Shown: positions 16,895-26,805, counted from the first letter of the stretch. The stretch: DNA of 33,738 nt from Treponema sp. (GCA_009782955.1 WRIB01000032.1:1-33738); one strand, 5' to 3'. Notes: generated by a model not told the origin, from the sequence alone. Numbers and translations: made by a program.

Positions 16895-16916
16895 GGCTTG
16901 CCTCGGGGAGCCTCAT
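16895..16916. repeat. Dispersed GC-rich hairpin element, also at 27762-27783
   Basis: These 22 bases are an exact inverted copy of 27762-27783. Read on the minus strand the element begins at the MscS stop codon (TGAGGCT) and can fold by pairing GGCT with AGCC around CCCCGAGGCA. It lies between convergent genes and may act as a terminator, although no strong T run follows. Confidence 0.6.
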
Positions 16917-18115
16917 TTCCGCTTGTCGTCAATCAGATTAATTCTAAAGTGAGCTGCGGTCATATCCAGTCCGGCTTCTTTAAAGCCATTTTGAATGTTT
17001 TCGAATAATTCCGAATAAATCGACGGCACCAGATCCACGGTCTTGGTATATGCATTAATCTGATAGCGTGCGTAAAAATCTTCCAGAGCGGTTTGCAGCA
17101 CGAAAGGTTTTGGGTCGTCCAGAATATGTTTTGTTTTTAAAGCTGCGTTGACAAGAATTTCGTGTACCGTTTGCCAGGCTAATGCATAACAGAAACTAAT
17201 CTCTGCATTCAGGATAAGTCCCTGTTCGGTTGTGGATGTGTGGTAGTTTATGATATTTGAAGTAAGAACCATACTGTTGGGAAAAGTTACATATTCGTTC
17301 TTGTGTGTTCGCAGCCGGATAATAACCGGAGACTTTTCTACCACAAAACCTGTTATGTTCTGTATTTGAATACGGTCCCCAAGTTTAAATGGCCGCATGT
17401 ATGTAATAACCAGCCCTGCAACAAGGTTGCCTATGGCCGGGCCTGATCCAAAAGAAATGATAATGCCTACAAAAACCGAAACACCCTGGAAAATTCGTGA
17501 ATCCGCTCCGGGCAGGTAGGGGTAAACCATCGCCACGGTAAAGGCATAGATTAAAAACCGGAGTATATTAAAGGTAGGATGAGCCCAGTCCGAATAAAAA
17601 CCCGGGACAACCAGTTTTTCTTTTTCAATCCGGTCGGCAAAAAATTTAAGAGATCGGATTAAATACTTTGATACAGCAATAAACACTATTATGGTTATAA
17701 TGTTGGGGATATAACGGATAATTCCGGCAATTACCTTGTTAATGGGGGCAAGTATATAACCCAACAGTGCATGGGCCAGATTGGAGGTTGGTTCAAAAAG
17801 ACTTAAGACCAAAGGAATAGTAAGGAAAAGCTGAATGGCTATGACCACCCATTTTCCGATTCTGATGAAGAAATATATTGCTCCCGGTATTTGAGCAGCT
17901 TCCAGAATGCGGATTTTCTTTATGGTTAAAGCAGGGGAATATTTTTTTATTAAAAAAGCAGCTTTTTTCTGCAGCCAGCGAAAAAAGATTACTACAACCC
18001 AAATCAGGATAATCTGAACAATAACAAAGGCTGCTGCAACACCCAGCCTCAGGGTCAAGGCTGATGAGAAAATATCTCCGGAAAGCAACGCCAGTATATT
18101 TTTTATATTATCCAT
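16913..18115 (-). CDS. MscS-family mechanosensitive channel
   Basis: The 400-residue inner-membrane channel should open under membrane tension during osmotic downshock. Four or five membrane helices precede the pore helix FGSGPAIGNLVAGLVITYMR and the family motif PFKLGDRIQI. FPNSMVLTSNIINY marks the beta domain, and a C-terminal alpha/beta domain follows. It starts 20 bases after the carbamate kinase gene on the same strand, with no clear promoter between, so it probably lies at the end of the agmatine operon. No Shine-Dalgarno is seen at the ATG. Confidence 0.92.
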   Translation of the reverse strand: MDNIKNILALLSGDIFSSALTLRLGVAAAFVIVQIILIWVVVIFFRWLQKKAAFLIKKYSPALTIKKIRILEAAQIPGAIYFFIRIGKWVVIAIQLFLTIPLVLSLFEPTSNLAHALLGYILAPINKVIAGIIRYIPNIITIIVFIAVSKYLIRSLKFFADRIEKEKLVVPGFYSDWAHPTFNILRFLIYAFTVAMVYPYLPGADSRIFQGVSVFVGIIISFGSGPAIGNLVAGLVITYMRPFKLGDRIQIQNITGFVVEKSPVIIRLRTHKNEYVTFPNSMVLTSNIINYHTSTTEQGLILNAEISFCYALAWQTVHEILVNAALKTKHILDDPKPFVLQTALEDFYARYQINAYTKTVDLVPSIYSELFENIQNGFKEAGLDMTAAHFRINLIDDKRK

Positions 18116-18135
18116 GTTAAATAATCCAGTTTATA

Positions 18136-19065
18136 CTACCTGATAATTGTACCACTTTTTCCGTTGAGCGCAAGAGATGCTTTATCCAGCGAGCCGACAA
18201 TGGCTTTGCGGTTTTTTCCGCCTTCCACAAACAGGCAGGCTGCCTGCACTTTGGGCAGGATACTTCCCGGCGCAAAATGCCCGGCTTCAATGTAAGCGGC
18301 AGCGACAGCAGCATCCATCTCGGCAATTTCTTCCTGATTGGGCTTGTTGTAATTAAGGTATATGCGATCCACCGCCGTCAGGATAATAAAAATATCGGCA
18401 TTGACAAGGTCGGCAAGTTTTGCGGCGGCAAAATCCTTGTCAATTACTGCATCCACGCCCATGTAACGCTTGCCGCGGTACACCACCGGAATGCCGCCGC
18501 CGCCGCAAGCGATAACAACTTGTCCTGCATCTACAAGTGTCTTCAGGGTTATTTTTTCGTATATATCAATCGGTCTGGGCGAAGGAACGACACGCCGCCA
18601 GCCGCGTCCGGAATCTTCCGCATAAGGACAGCCTGTCGTTTCCATAAGGTGCTTTGCTTCCGCTTCGCTGTAATATCCGCCTACGGGTTTTGTCGGATGT
18701 TGAAACGCAGGATCATTTTCGTCCACCACCACCTGCGTTAACATTGCAACCACGGGTACTTCGTCGTAACCTCTGGCTACCAATTCTTCATCAATAGATT
18801 GCTGCAAATGGTAACCGATATACCCCTGACTCATGGCGGTACATTCAGGGAAGGGCATAAGCGGTGCCATGCCGTCTTTATAACAGCGTTCAAAAGCAAG
18901 CCGGATATGGCCTACCTGCGGCCCGTTGCCGTGGGCAATAATTACCTGATTTCCCATTACGATAAGGTCAACAATTGATTTGGCCGCCAACTGGCTTTTG
19001 TCAAGCTGTTCCTCCGCCGTATTTCCCAGCGCATTTCCCCCCAAAGCAATTACGATTTTTGACAT
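18136..19065 (-). CDS. arcC: Carbamate kinase
   Basis: The enzyme transfers the phosphate of carbamoyl phosphate to ADP, giving ATP, CO2 and ammonia, the energy-yielding last step of agmatine or arginine fermentation. The 309-residue protein has VIALGGNALG at the N-terminus, AHGNGPQVGH, SPRPIDIYE, IACGGGGIPVV, and VDAVIDKDFAAAKLA, all standard for the family, and normal length. GAGG lies eight bases before the ATG, within the end of the preceding antiporter gene. Together with ptcA and aguA it makes this an agmatine pathway rather than arginine deiminase. Confidence 0.96.
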   Translation of the reverse strand: MSKIVIALGGNALGNTAEEQLDKSQLAAKSIVDLIVMGNQVIIAHGNGPQVGHIRLAFERCYKDGMAPLMPFPECTAMSQGYIGYHLQQSIDEELVARGYDEVPVVAMLTQVVVDENDPAFQHPTKPVGGYYSEAEAKHLMETTGCPYAEDSGRGWRRVVPSPRPIDIYEKITLKTLVDAGQVVIACGGGGIPVVYRGKRYMGVDAVIDKDFAAAKLADLVNADIFIILTAVDRIYLNYNKPNQEEIAEMDAAVAAAYIEAGHFAPGSILPKVQAACLFVEGGKNRKAIVGSLDKASLALNGKSGTIIR

Positions 19066-19068
19066 GCT

Positions 19069-20427
19069 TTAACCTCTTTTTTTATTTTTTAAACGTAAAA
19101 GAACCAATTCTCCCGAAATAATTCCCACTATGGAACCGATCACCAGCGGAATTTTATCTTCAAGCTCGCCGTACTCAAGCGGTACGACCGTGAATACCAG
19201 CGTTACGCATAATAAAATCAGCGGCAGACATGCCGCAATTGTCAGCAGTTTCGGGCTGCCGGGCATTTTATACGGCCGTTTTAAATCCGGATCCATTTTA
19301 CGCAGTTTTAAAAACGCCGGGAAAAGAGGCACATACGATAACAGAAACATTACCAGGCTAAGAGCGAAAAAATTCCAAAAAAGACGTTCCGAAGGGAATA
19401 AAGGGGCGATTAACAGAAGCGCTGTAGCAAGACCTCCGTCCATAAGCGCCGCACCGAGCGGCACCTGATTTTTTTTTGTAGAAAGGGCAAATATACCCGG
19501 CATACCGCCGTCCCGGGCACAGTAACGCGCCACAAAATTAACACCTACCACCCAGGACAATTGGTTGGAAAACATTGCAAACAAAATCATAATACCGATA
19601 ATGACGATAAACCCGGACCCTGATACACCAAGTATAAAACTCATCGCATCCAGAATACCCATGGATTCCGAGATTTCCGCCACGGGGATAGATGCGGAAA
19701 TACAAAAAGCCGCCAGCATATACAATGCAGTAACTACCAGCCCGCCGGTAAAAATGGCGCGGGGAATGTCGTGCCGTGGGTTGGGCATGCTGTCTATGTA
19801 GGTGGCGACGACCTCAAATCCCATAAAATTAAAAATGATTATGGAAACATAGGACAGGCTGCGCAGATCTGTACCCGGCAGTATATTTTGCATGGTAATG
19901 GGATTTGCAACGCCATTTTGGAAAGCGGTGTATATTCCTGCAGCGCCAAGGCCAATTACGATTACTATTTTAAGCATTGTGCCGATGTTGAGCAGCCATT
20001 TGCTTTCCGAAAGCCTTAAAAGACTGGAAATCGTAACGCTCCAGACAAAGCAGAGTTGTAAAACGGTGATTGCGTATACAGGCAGATCTCTGCCAATAAT
20101 AAGCTGCAAATTGTCGGTAACCAGCACCGAACCCGAAGCCATCCACAGCGGAAGGTTAATCCAGTAGTACCAGGCAACTCTTGCGCTCCATTTTGGTCCG
20201 AACGCCCGGTTTACCCAGTTGTACATACCGCCTTCACTTTCGTAAGTAACACCAAGTTCTGCGGACATAAGGGCGTATGGAAGGCAGAAACAGAAAAGCA
20301 GGAAAATCCACCAGAAAAACTGGCTGTTGCCTATCGAAGCGGCAGGTGCAGCGGCATCTACCGCCAGAACCAGGCATACCACCGCCAGCACGCAGTCAAA
20401 AAGTTTGAAATTCTTTTTAATTGCCAC
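19069..20427 (-). CDS. Second APC-family antiporter of the agmatine operon
   Basis: This 452-residue protein is a paralogue of the aguD product encoded at 21602-22990. Both begin with KxFxLFD, continue AAAPxAxIGNSQ-FWW, and share AELGxTYxxEGG and RVAWYYWIN. About 12 membrane helices are predicted. The start is a GTG at 20427, six bases after GGAGG; an upstream TTG is less likely. It probably exchanges a guanidino or polyamine compound, such as agmatine for putrescine, but a different specificity is possible because the canonical operon has just one antiporter. A strong hairpin separates it from aguA, so its expression may be lower or independently set. Confidence 0.88.
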   Translation of the reverse strand: MAIKKNFKLFDCVLAVVCLVLAVDAAAPAASIGNSQFFWWIFLLFCFCLPYALMSAELGVTYESEGGMYNWVNRAFGPKWSARVAWYYWINLPLWMASGSVLVTDNLQLIIGRDLPVYAITVLQLCFVWSVTISSLLRLSESKWLLNIGTMLKIVIVIGLGAAGIYTAFQNGVANPITMQNILPGTDLRSLSYVSIIIFNFMGFEVVATYIDSMPNPRHDIPRAIFTGGLVVTALYMLAAFCISASIPVAEISESMGILDAMSFILGVSGSGFIVIIGIMILFAMFSNQLSWVVGVNFVARYCARDGGMPGIFALSTKKNQVPLGAALMDGGLATALLLIAPLFPSERLFWNFFALSLVMFLLSYVPLFPAFLKLRKMDPDLKRPYKMPGSPKLLTIAACLPLILLCVTLVFTVVPLEYGELEDKIPLVIGSIVGIISGELVLLRLKNKKRG

Positions 20428-20454
20428 GGCGTGCCTCCGCAATTAACATAAAAG

Positions 20455-20487
20455 AACAACTCCTCACTGTTTAAGTGAGGAGTTGTT
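20455..20487 (-). terminator. Intercistronic hairpin between aguA and second antiporter
   Basis: A perfect 14-bp stem (20455-20468 with 20474-20487) encloses a five-base loop. Read in the operon direction it is followed by CTTTTATG, a short T-rich tail. It looks like a partial terminator or an mRNA-stabilising hairpin that lowers expression of the antiporter and arcC. Confidence 0.75.
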
Positions 20488-20507
20488 AATTCAACCAATA
20501 TAAATAA

Positions 20508-21599
20508 TTATTTTGGCTGTTGCTGTGTAATACAGTGAATATTGCCTCCGCCCAGCAGAATCTCGCGGGCAGAAACCCCTACTGTTTTCCGGCCGGGGAA
20601 AGCTTTTTTCAGCAATTCCTCCGCCTGTTTGTCCGTGGCATCATCCAGCAACGGAAACACAATCCCGCCGTTTGCTATGTAAAAATTAACGTAAGATGCA
20701 GCAAGCCGGTCACCTTCCATGCGCGGCAGTGTACCTTCGATTGCGTCAACGCCTCCGCTTTCTTCCTTTGTAATAAGCACCGGTCTGGGCAGCGGCATCT
20801 TGATGATTTCCAGTTTACGGCCATTTGCGTCGGTTGCGTCTTCCAGGAGCTTAAGATTTTCGGCGCTGATTTCGTACTGGGGATCGTTTTTATCATCTGT
20901 CCAGGCGAGCATAATTGTTCCCGGTTTTACCACGCAGAGAATGTTATCCACATGGCCGTTGGTTTCGTCGTTATAAATCCCGCGCTTAAGCCAGATAATT
21001 TTCTGGACACCCAGATATTCTTTTAACGTTTCTTCAATTTCTTCTTTGTTCATATGCGGATTGCGGCCTTCTGACAGCAGACATTCCTCGGTGGTGAATA
21101 AGGTTCCTTCCCCGTCCGTATGTATGGAACCGCCTTCCAGAACAAACCCGTCAGTACGGTAACTGTCTTTACGCTCAATTTCACAAATCTTATGCGCCAC
21201 AAGATCATCCTGATTCCAGGGGAAATAAAGGCCGTCTACCAAGCCGCCCCACGCGTTAAATTCCCAGTCTACCCCTCGGATAACGCCGGCGTCATTTTTT
21301 ACGAAAGTAGGACCGCAATCCCGAACCCAGGAGTCGTCATTGGAGATTTCCACCACCCGCACGCCGGCGGGCAGTGATGCAACTGCGTTATCGTACTGGC
21401 GGGCGCTTACACCCACGGTAACAGGTTCAAACTGTAAAATAGCTTCCGCTACTTTAACAAATGCCGTCTGTGCAGGCTTGGCGCCCAGGCGCCAGTTGTC
21501 GGGACGCTCAGGCCACAGTATCCAACAGCCTTCGTGCGGCTCAAACTCACCCGGCATACGGAATCCATCCTTCCGGGGCGTAGTGTTGAGGAGTTTCAT
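20508..21599 (-). CDS. aguA: Agmatine deiminase
   Basis: The enzyme hydrolyses agmatine to N-carbamoylputrescine and ammonia. The 363-residue protein shows the family motifs [48 protein letters not shown] and the C-terminal [14 protein letters not shown] containing the nucleophile Cys356. Length and active site are complete. GGAGG stands seven bases before the ATG, and only two bases separate it from the upstream antiporter stop, so translation is probably coupled. The order ptcA-aguD-aguA matches known agmatine operons. Confidence 0.97.
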   Translation of the reverse strand: MKLLNTTPRKDGFRMPGEFEPHEGCWILWPERPDNWRLGAKPAQTAFVKVAEAILQFEPVTVGVSARQYDNAVASLPAGVRVVEISNDDSWVRDCGPTFVKNDAGVIRGVDWEFNAWGGLVDGLYFPWNQDDLVAHKICEIERKDSYRTDGFVLEGGSIHTDGEGTLFTTEECLLSEGRNPHMNKEEIEETLKEYLGVQKIIWLKRGIYNDETNGHVDNILCVVKPGTIMLAWTDDKNDPQYEISAENLKLLEDATDANGRKLEIIKMPLPRPVLITKEESGGVDAIEGTLPRMEGDRLAASYVNFYIANGGIVFPLLDDATDKQAEELLKKAFPGRKTVGVSAREILLGGGNIHCITQQQPK

Positions 21600-21601
21600 A
21601 T

Positions 21602-22990
21602 TTAACCCTCCGCTTTTTTCCCTGTCAGATAAGCGATCACCTCACCCGCAATGATTGCGGCAATAGTGCCGTACAGCAGCATAGAGTCAAATGTCCAGGC
21701 GCCGTCTTCGTCCGGAAAATACATGCAGAAGAAAGCGGCAAGTATCAATAACACCATGGGCAGGTATGTAAACAGATTGATAATGAAAGGCCCGCCGGAT
21801 ACCTTAAACGGCCTGTTGGCATCGGGATCGATAGCCCTGAGTTTCTTAAACGCAGGGAACATCAGTATATAAGACATCAGCAGGGTGATGATCTGCAGCG
21901 CAAAAAATCCCCAGAAAATATCATCAACATATTCTTCGGGTATTAAAGCGGCAACAATAATCATAACGCTTGCAACAATACCGTTCATCAATGCAGGACC
22001 AAGACGCGAATCGTTTTTACCTTTAAGAGCGAAAAACTTGGGCAATGCCTTGCTTTCGGCAGCATAAGAGGCTACATAATTAACGCCGAGTGCCCAGGAA
22101 AGCAGATTGACGACAAGCGTGAATAAAAACGCGATGCCGATTATTGGAACAAGTACGTTGCCGGGAAGTCCAAGATTGTCAAAGAAATAGATAAAACTTT
22201 CCAGGAATCCTTCCGAAATGGATACTTCTGCGCCCTGTGTCAGTTCGTCAACCGGAATGGCGACGCCAATTCCGAAAGCTGCGAAAATGTAGAACACCGC
22301 TATAAGAATACCGCCCGTAAGCAAAGCTTTGGGGATTTCTTTTTTCGGCTCCTTCATTTCGGATGAAAAAGTTGCGACTACTTCAAAGCCCATAAAGTTG
22401 AACAGTATAATTGCAATAAACGATATGCCCATGAAATCGGGAAGAAGATCCCTTGCGGATGTTATGGGATTGGCGAAACCGTTCTTTACCCCGTAATAAA
22501 TGCCGAACAGGCCCAGCGAAACCATCAATATAATTTTTATCGCTGTGCCTATGTTTATAAGCGTTTTATTTTCTGAAACAGAATACAGACTGAGGATGTT
22601 CACCACCCAAATAAACACAAGCTGGATTAAAACAGCCAACACAATGGGTATTTCTATCCCAAATGCCTGATCTATAATCCCGGTAAACAAGACGGCAAGG
22701 GATGCCATCCAGAAAACATAGTTGATCCAGTAATACCAGGCAACACGGCTTCCCCATTTGCGCCCGAAAGCGCGCTTTATCCAGTCGAAGAGACCGCCCT
22801 CATCTGCATAAGTAGTGCCCAGCTCTGCCGAAACAAGACCGTACGGCAGAAAAAATGCGGCCAGCAGCAAAATCCACCAGAAATACTGGCTGTTACCTAT
22901 CGCCGCAGAAGGAGCTGCTGCCTCTACTACCAAAATAAGGCATACAGTGGCAAGAACTGCGTCAAATAACCTGAATTCTTTTTTCTTCAT
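21602..22990 (-). CDS. aguD: Agmatine/putrescine antiporter, APC superfamily
   Basis: The 462-residue inner-membrane protein has about 12 predicted membrane helices and the APC start [37 protein letters not shown] matches the conserved helix 6 region of AguD-type transporters. By position and family it should import agmatine and export putrescine, so the pathway runs without spending ion gradients. AAAAGGAG lies ten bases before the ATG. A palindrome of the same family as the one at the DeoR promoter lies just upstream at 23021-23045. Confidence 0.92.
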   Translation of the reverse strand: MKKKEFRLFDAVLATVCLILVVEAAAPSAAIGNSQYFWWILLLAAFFLPYGLVSAELGTTYADEGGLFDWIKRAFGRKWGSRVAWYYWINYVFWMASLAVLFTGIIDQAFGIEIPIVLAVLIQLVFIWVVNILSLYSVSENKTLINIGTAIKIILMVSLGLFGIYYGVKNGFANPITSARDLLPDFMGISFIAIILFNFMGFEVVATFSSEMKEPKKEIPKALLTGGILIAVFYIFAAFGIGVAIPVDELTQGAEVSISEGFLESFIYFFDNLGLPGNVLVPIIGIAFLFTLVVNLLSWALGVNYVASYAAESKALPKFFALKGKNDSRLGPALMNGIVASVMIIVAALIPEEYVDDIFWGFFALQIITLLMSYILMFPAFKKLRAIDPDANRPFKVSGGPFIINLFTYLPMVLLILAAFFCMYFPDEDGAWTFDSMLLYGTIAAIIAGEVIAYLTGKKAEG

Positions 22991-23020
22991 ATAATATTAT
23001 CTCCTTTTATATTCGAGGCT

Positions 23021-23045
23021 ATTCCAAAATGTCAAACTTTGGAAC
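23021..23045 (-). repeat. TTGACA-centred palindrome, copy 1
   Basis: ATTCCAAAAT and ACTTTGGAAC form an imperfect inverted repeat. Its middle reads TTGACA on the minus strand (23035-23030), followed 18 bases on by TATAAA (23011-23006). Flanks also match copy 2 at 27607-27633. It sits between ptcA and aguD and may be an operator, a weak promoter or an mRNA hairpin. Confidence 0.6.
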
Positions 23046-23058
23046 AGCTGCCCTGGAT

Positions 23059-24069
23059 TTAATCAGCGGTTAGCAGCGCATCCAGTTCGGATTTTGCTTC
23101 GGCTGCGACAGTTTTGTTTTTCTTTACAGGCGCTACAAAATACGCCAGCAGCCCGCGCATGGCGGTAAGGCGGTTACCTGCTTCATCAAAGGCGACGGAA
23201 TAAGGCGCATCCAGCACTTCGTCCGTAACCTCCATGCCGCGGGAAGCGGGCAGGCAGTGCATAAATTTGGCATGAGGCGCCGCCTTTTTCATCAGCGCAT
23301 CCGTTACCTGATATTTAGGATGGAAAATCTTCATACAGTCTTCGTGTGAACGTTCGTCGTCGTAAAGGCCGTACCAGACATCGGTATAGATAAAATCCGC
23401 ATTACGCATTGCCTCTTCCGCATCTTCCGTAACTGTGAAACTGCCGCCCGATACAGCGCATTGTTTTTTGATAATCTCGGCGCGGTCGTCCGGAATCTGA
23501 TATCCCTTTGGCCCAAACTGCACAAAGCTCATCCCGAGTTTACTGGCAATAAAACCAAGTGACACACAAACCTGTGTTGCGTCTCCTACAAAAGTAACTT
23601 TGCAGTCTTCTATCCGTTTGCCTGCGGGCAGGTTTTCTATCATGGTGATCATATCACCGATTTCCTGCGTGGGGTGGTTGTAATCACTCATTGCATTGAG
23701 TACCGGAATTGTAGCGAGCCGCGCCAAATCCGCAACCGTTTTGTGGCGATTTACCCGCGCCATTACTACGTCTACCAGCCGGGAGAGTACACGGGCTGAA
23801 TCTTCAATTGTTTCATGACCGCCCAGTTGGATCTGACCGGGCGCCAGATATTGTGCGTGTCCTCCCATCTGGGCCATAGCCGTTTCGAACGACACCCTTG
23901 TCCGGGTAGAACTTTGTTCAAAGATCATTCCGAGAGATTTGTTTTTCATGATCTTTGGATAATAACCGTTGTTGATACACTTTTTAATAACCAGCGAAAG
24001 GTTAATGATGTGCATGATTTCTTCTTTTGTAAATTGTGTAGTATCAATAAAATCCTTGAGCCGGGGCAT
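23059..24069 (-). CDS. ptcA: Putrescine carbamoyltransferase
   Basis: It splits N-carbamoylputrescine with phosphate to putrescine and carbamoyl phosphate. The 336-residue protein carries the carbamoyl-phosphate motif SSTRTR at 53-58, HPTQ at 132-135 and HCLPA at 271-275. The segments VWYGLYDDE (from 231) and HPKYQV (250-255) are typical of putrescine rather than ornithine carbamoyltransferases, and the ornithine SMG loop is missing. An extended C-terminal helix is present. It is the first gene of the operon, with its own consensus promoter and AAGGAGG upstream. Confidence 0.94.
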   Translation of the reverse strand: MPRLKDFIDTTQFTKEEIMHIINLSLVIKKCINNGYYPKIMKNKSLGMIFEQSSTRTRVSFETAMAQMGGHAQYLAPGQIQLGGHETIEDSARVLSRLVDVVMARVNRHKTVADLARLATIPVLNAMSDYNHPTQEIGDMITMIENLPAGKRIEDCKVTFVGDATQVCVSLGFIASKLGMSFVQFGPKGYQIPDDRAEIIKKQCAVSGGSFTVTEDAEEAMRNADFIYTDVWYGLYDDERSHEDCMKIFHPKYQVTDALMKKAAPHAKFMHCLPASRGMEVTDEVLDAPYSVAFDEAGNRLTAMRGLLAYFVAPVKKNKTVAAEAKSELDALLTAD

Positions 24070-24117
24070 AGTAACGTACCTCCTTGTTTATTTCTCAAGC
24101 TAAGATGATTTCCGTCT

Positions 24118-24146
24118 ATGATAGGTTATTTTACCGTAAATGTCAA
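24118..24146 (-). promoter_or_regulatory. Promoter of the agmatine operon
   Basis: TTGACA (24146-24141) and TATCAT (24123-24118) on the minus strand are 17 bases apart. The leader of about 42 bases contains AAGGAGG. No catabolite-control or operator palindrome is evident within it. Confidence 0.82.
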
Positions 24147-24159
24147 GTATTACTTTTTT

Positions 24160-25512
24160 TCAGAAACATCCGGTAATGGCGCTTTCCAGAGCTTCCAAAT
24201 CCGCCTTTATTTCTGCGATGGGTTCTGCCCGGTAGTTAAGTGAGGCAAGATGTTCCGGTATGGAAAGAGTCTTACCGGTTGCCTTAAAAATCAAATCTGC
24301 ATATTTGGCCGGATGAGCGGTAGAAAGAATTACGATATGGCCGTTGAAATTCCGGGAGTTTGCTGTTTTTTGTGCTGCTGCAAAAGCTACAGCGCCGTGA
24401 GGGTCAAGATATATGCCGTATTTATCCCAGGCTGTTTTTATTGCATTTAACGTACTTTCATCATCTATACTTTCCGGAAAGACCATGTTACGCATTACAG
24501 CAGGAGCTGATTTGTAAAATGATGCAAGCCGCTCAATGTTGGACGGATTGCAAATATCCAGGGTGGGTGTAATAGTTGGAACAAGCGGTTTACTGTTTAT
24601 AATACTTCCGGCAGTTCCATTTTTAATGAATTCGCTGAATGAATTGTTGGCATTCATTGCCGCAATAAAACCATTAACAGGCATACCGAATTTCCATGCG
24701 TAAAGGGCGGCAATCAGATTGCCAAAATTCCCGGAAGGGATGCTGTATACCAGTTCACCAGTAACATGTTTTTTTAATTTAATAAAACTGTAGAGAAAGT
24801 AAAATGATTGGGGAAAAAGCCGTCCCGGATTAATCGAATTTGCGGCGGTAATCCGGTACCGTTCCGAAAACTTTCGATCATGTATTAGGAGGGAAAGAAG
24901 TTTTTGACAGTCATCCAGATTGCCCTTTATCCTGATAGGAATTAAATTCCCTCCCTGGTTTGCATACGTAGTTTTGTCCAATCCGTAAATTGGTTCATCC
25001 GGGCAGAGAAGAACGGTCGTAATATCCCGCCTGTTTTGAAAAGCTCTGGCTATGGCAACACCGGTGTTACCGCGGGCAGCAGCGACAACCATGCACACGC
25101 CGCTTTCAAGCAATTCTTCCAGAAGCGCCGCCAAAAAGTTAATGCCGAAATCTTTAAAGATCCCCGTTGGTCCGTTGTATAAATTCAATACCGAAAATGA
25201 ATCATCGAGTTGTATAAGTTCCGGTTCAAAGCTGTAAGCCTTTTCCGCTACACGGGAAGCGGACAGAGGATTAAGTTCTCCTTCAAATAAATGAGATGTA
25301 ATGGCAGCAGTTAATTCCTGGAAAGTAGTTTCCTCTCCCATGTGCAGAAAAAAAGATCGAAGGTCTGGTTCTGATTCGGGAACAAAAAGCCCTCCTTCGG
25401 AAGGAAGACAGCGTAAAACCGCTTCTTTAAAGGAAACCGCCGCCGTCTGTAAGGCTGGTACGCCGTCGTGTCCCCGATCTTTTAAAACTTTTTCCGTGGA
25501 AATAAAGTACAT
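24160..25512 (-). CDS. thrC: Threonine synthase
   Basis: The enzyme makes threonine from O-phosphohomoserine with pyridoxal phosphate. From the ATG at 25512 the protein has 450 residues. GPTGIFKDFG contains the PLP lysine (Lys120). AAARGNTGVAIARAF binds the substrate, and IPSGNFGNLIAALYAWKFG is the phosphate-binding loop. The chain begins with the family start MYFISTEK, which argues against the upstream TTG at 25551. No Shine-Dalgarno is present, but a promoter lies right before the ATG. It is on the same strand as ptcA but probably a separate transcript, since the agmatine promoter lies just downstream. Confidence 0.94.
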   Translation of the reverse strand: MYFISTEKVLKDRGHDGVPALQTAAVSFKEAVLRCLPSEGGLFVPESEPDLRSFFLHMGEETTFQELTAAITSHLFEGELNPLSASRVAEKAYSFEPELIQLDDSFSVLNLYNGPTGIFKDFGINFLAALLEELLESGVCMVVAAARGNTGVAIARAFQNRRDITTVLLCPDEPIYGLDKTTYANQGGNLIPIRIKGNLDDCQKLLSLLIHDRKFSERYRITAANSINPGRLFPQSFYFLYSFIKLKKHVTGELVYSIPSGNFGNLIAALYAWKFGMPVNGFIAAMNANNSFSEFIKNGTAGSIINSKPLVPTITPTLDICNPSNIERLASFYKSAPAVMRNMVFPESIDDESTLNAIKTAWDKYGIYLDPHGAVAFAAAQKTANSRNFNGHIVILSTAHPAKYADLIFKATGKTLSIPEHLASLNYRAEPIAEIKADLEALESAITGCF

Positions 25513-25518
25513 ATTAAA

Positions 25519-25547
25519 AGTGTAATAAAGAGAACTTTTTTCTTCAA
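25519..25547 (-). promoter_or_regulatory. thrC promoter, leaderless candidate
   Basis: TTGAAG (25547-25542) and TACACT (25524-25519) on the minus strand are 17 bases apart. The -10 box ends six bases before the ATG of thrC, and no Shine-Dalgarno is present. Confidence 0.5.
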
Positions 25548-25591
25548 GCAATGAACATTAACGTTGTTTTTTGTCAGAGACAACGAAAAAC

Positions 25592-26755
25592 TTACCCTAC
25601 CGATTCCCGGAAAATGCGTTCAATTTCTTTTTTATCCGGCTGTATATATGTTTGAGCGGCGTTTTTCATTGGCAATGCGCTCCATGCAGCAAGTTCAGTT
25701 TCGGTTGCTTTTTCCCGTTGTCCCAATAATTGTTCTATCAGGTTAAAAAGGTTTTCCAGATCCATTCCCAGTGCAGAACAAAGCCGGGGGATCCTTGGTA
25801 TAAAAGAAGGATCGCTTTTTTGAATGTCATTTTCTTTCTCCCGGCACCACAGAAGAAAACTCTTCATTAAAAGTCCGTTTGCCCTGCCATGATCGGTACC
25901 CCAATTCAGGGTAAACTGATAGCCCATTGAATGAGGAACTGCCGTACCGCTTTGTGCAATAACCATACCGGCTATTGTGGAAGCAAGGAGCAGCTTTTCC
26001 CGTTTTTCCGCCGGAAAAGAAGAAGGGTCTTGCGGAAAAGCAAGAAGCGCATCCATGCAGTCCAAAAGCATTGTTATACTTTCTTTTGCCAGTACGTCGG
26101 AGATGCAATTGGAACGCAAGGTAAGCATTCCTTCTACTGCATGGGACAATGCATCAATTGCCGTGTTTACGGTAATGCTGCAGTTAAGGTTTTTTATATA
26201 CCGTGCATCCAAAAATGTAATGTGCGGAAAGAGCAGCGGCGAATTAATGGAACGTTTGGCAGGGCCGGTTAACATGGGGGTCTTGCCGTCTGTTTCGGTA
26301 GTATCCACCAGCACCGAATATTGGGTGGTTTCCGAACCGGTGCCGGCTGTAGTGGGAATGGCAGCAATGGGCAGAGCGCTTTTAAATGCAAGGGTGAATA
26401 GTTCTTCTTTGGAAATATCATTTATTGCCAGCACTGCAGCTGCTTTTGCCACATCTATGGGGGAACCGCCGCCGATTGCGATAACAAAATCACAGTGTTT
26501 TTCTCTTGCCAGCTTTCCTGCTTCACAAACACAAATATCCGTAGGATTTACCATTACCTGATCGTATAATACAAACTCCTGGCCGTTGGCTTTCAGTGCT
26601 TTTATTACATCATCGTAAGCGCCGTTTATACGGGCGGAATTTCTTCCTGTTACAATAAAGGCTTTTTTCCCCAGAGCAGAAAGCAAATTCCGTTGTTCAA
26701 AAACACAGCCGGGTCCCATTACTATCCGGGTTGGCATCAGGTAATTCAATATCAT
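25592..26755 (-). CDS. Iron-containing (type III) alcohol dehydrogenase
   Basis: The 387-residue enzyme should interconvert an alcohol and an aldehyde or ketone with NAD(P). GGGSPIDVAKA (96-106) binds the nucleotide, PTTAGTGSE (134-142) is the family signature, and the metal ligands are Asp201, His205 (SHAVEG), His275 (PHSMGY) and His289 (DHGRANG). All four are present. The substrate is not predictable. It lies 50 bases after the DeoR-type regulator gene on the same strand and is the obvious target of that regulator. No good Shine-Dalgarno precedes the ATG. Confidence 0.93.
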   Translation of the reverse strand: MILNYLMPTRIVMGPGCVFEQRNLLSALGKKAFIVTGRNSARINGAYDDVIKALKANGQEFVLYDQVMVNPTDICVCEAGKLAREKHCDFVIAIGGGSPIDVAKAAAVLAINDISKEELFTLAFKSALPIAAIPTTAGTGSETTQYSVLVDTTETDGKTPMLTGPAKRSINSPLLFPHITFLDARYIKNLNCSITVNTAIDALSHAVEGMLTLRSNCISDVLAKESITMLLDCMDALLAFPQDPSSFPAEKREKLLLASTIAGMVIAQSGTAVPHSMGYQFTLNWGTDHGRANGLLMKSFLLWCREKENDIQKSDPSFIPRIPRLCSALGMDLENLFNLIEQLLGQREKATETELAAWSALPMKNAAQTYIQPDKKEIERIFRESVG

Positions 26756-26805
26756 GCTGAAAGGATACTACCCGCCCGGATAAAGCGCAATGGGCATGCA
26801 AACGC

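Noticed and set aside
25556-25580. CGTTGT/ACAACG inverted repeat between the alcohol dehydrogenase and thrC as a terminator
   Set aside because: The stem is short with a large loop and no T run follows in either direction.
25977-26561. Plus-strand open frame opposite the alcohol dehydrogenase
   Set aside because: The opposite strand encodes all four metal ligands of a well-known enzyme; this frame has no ribosome site or motifs.
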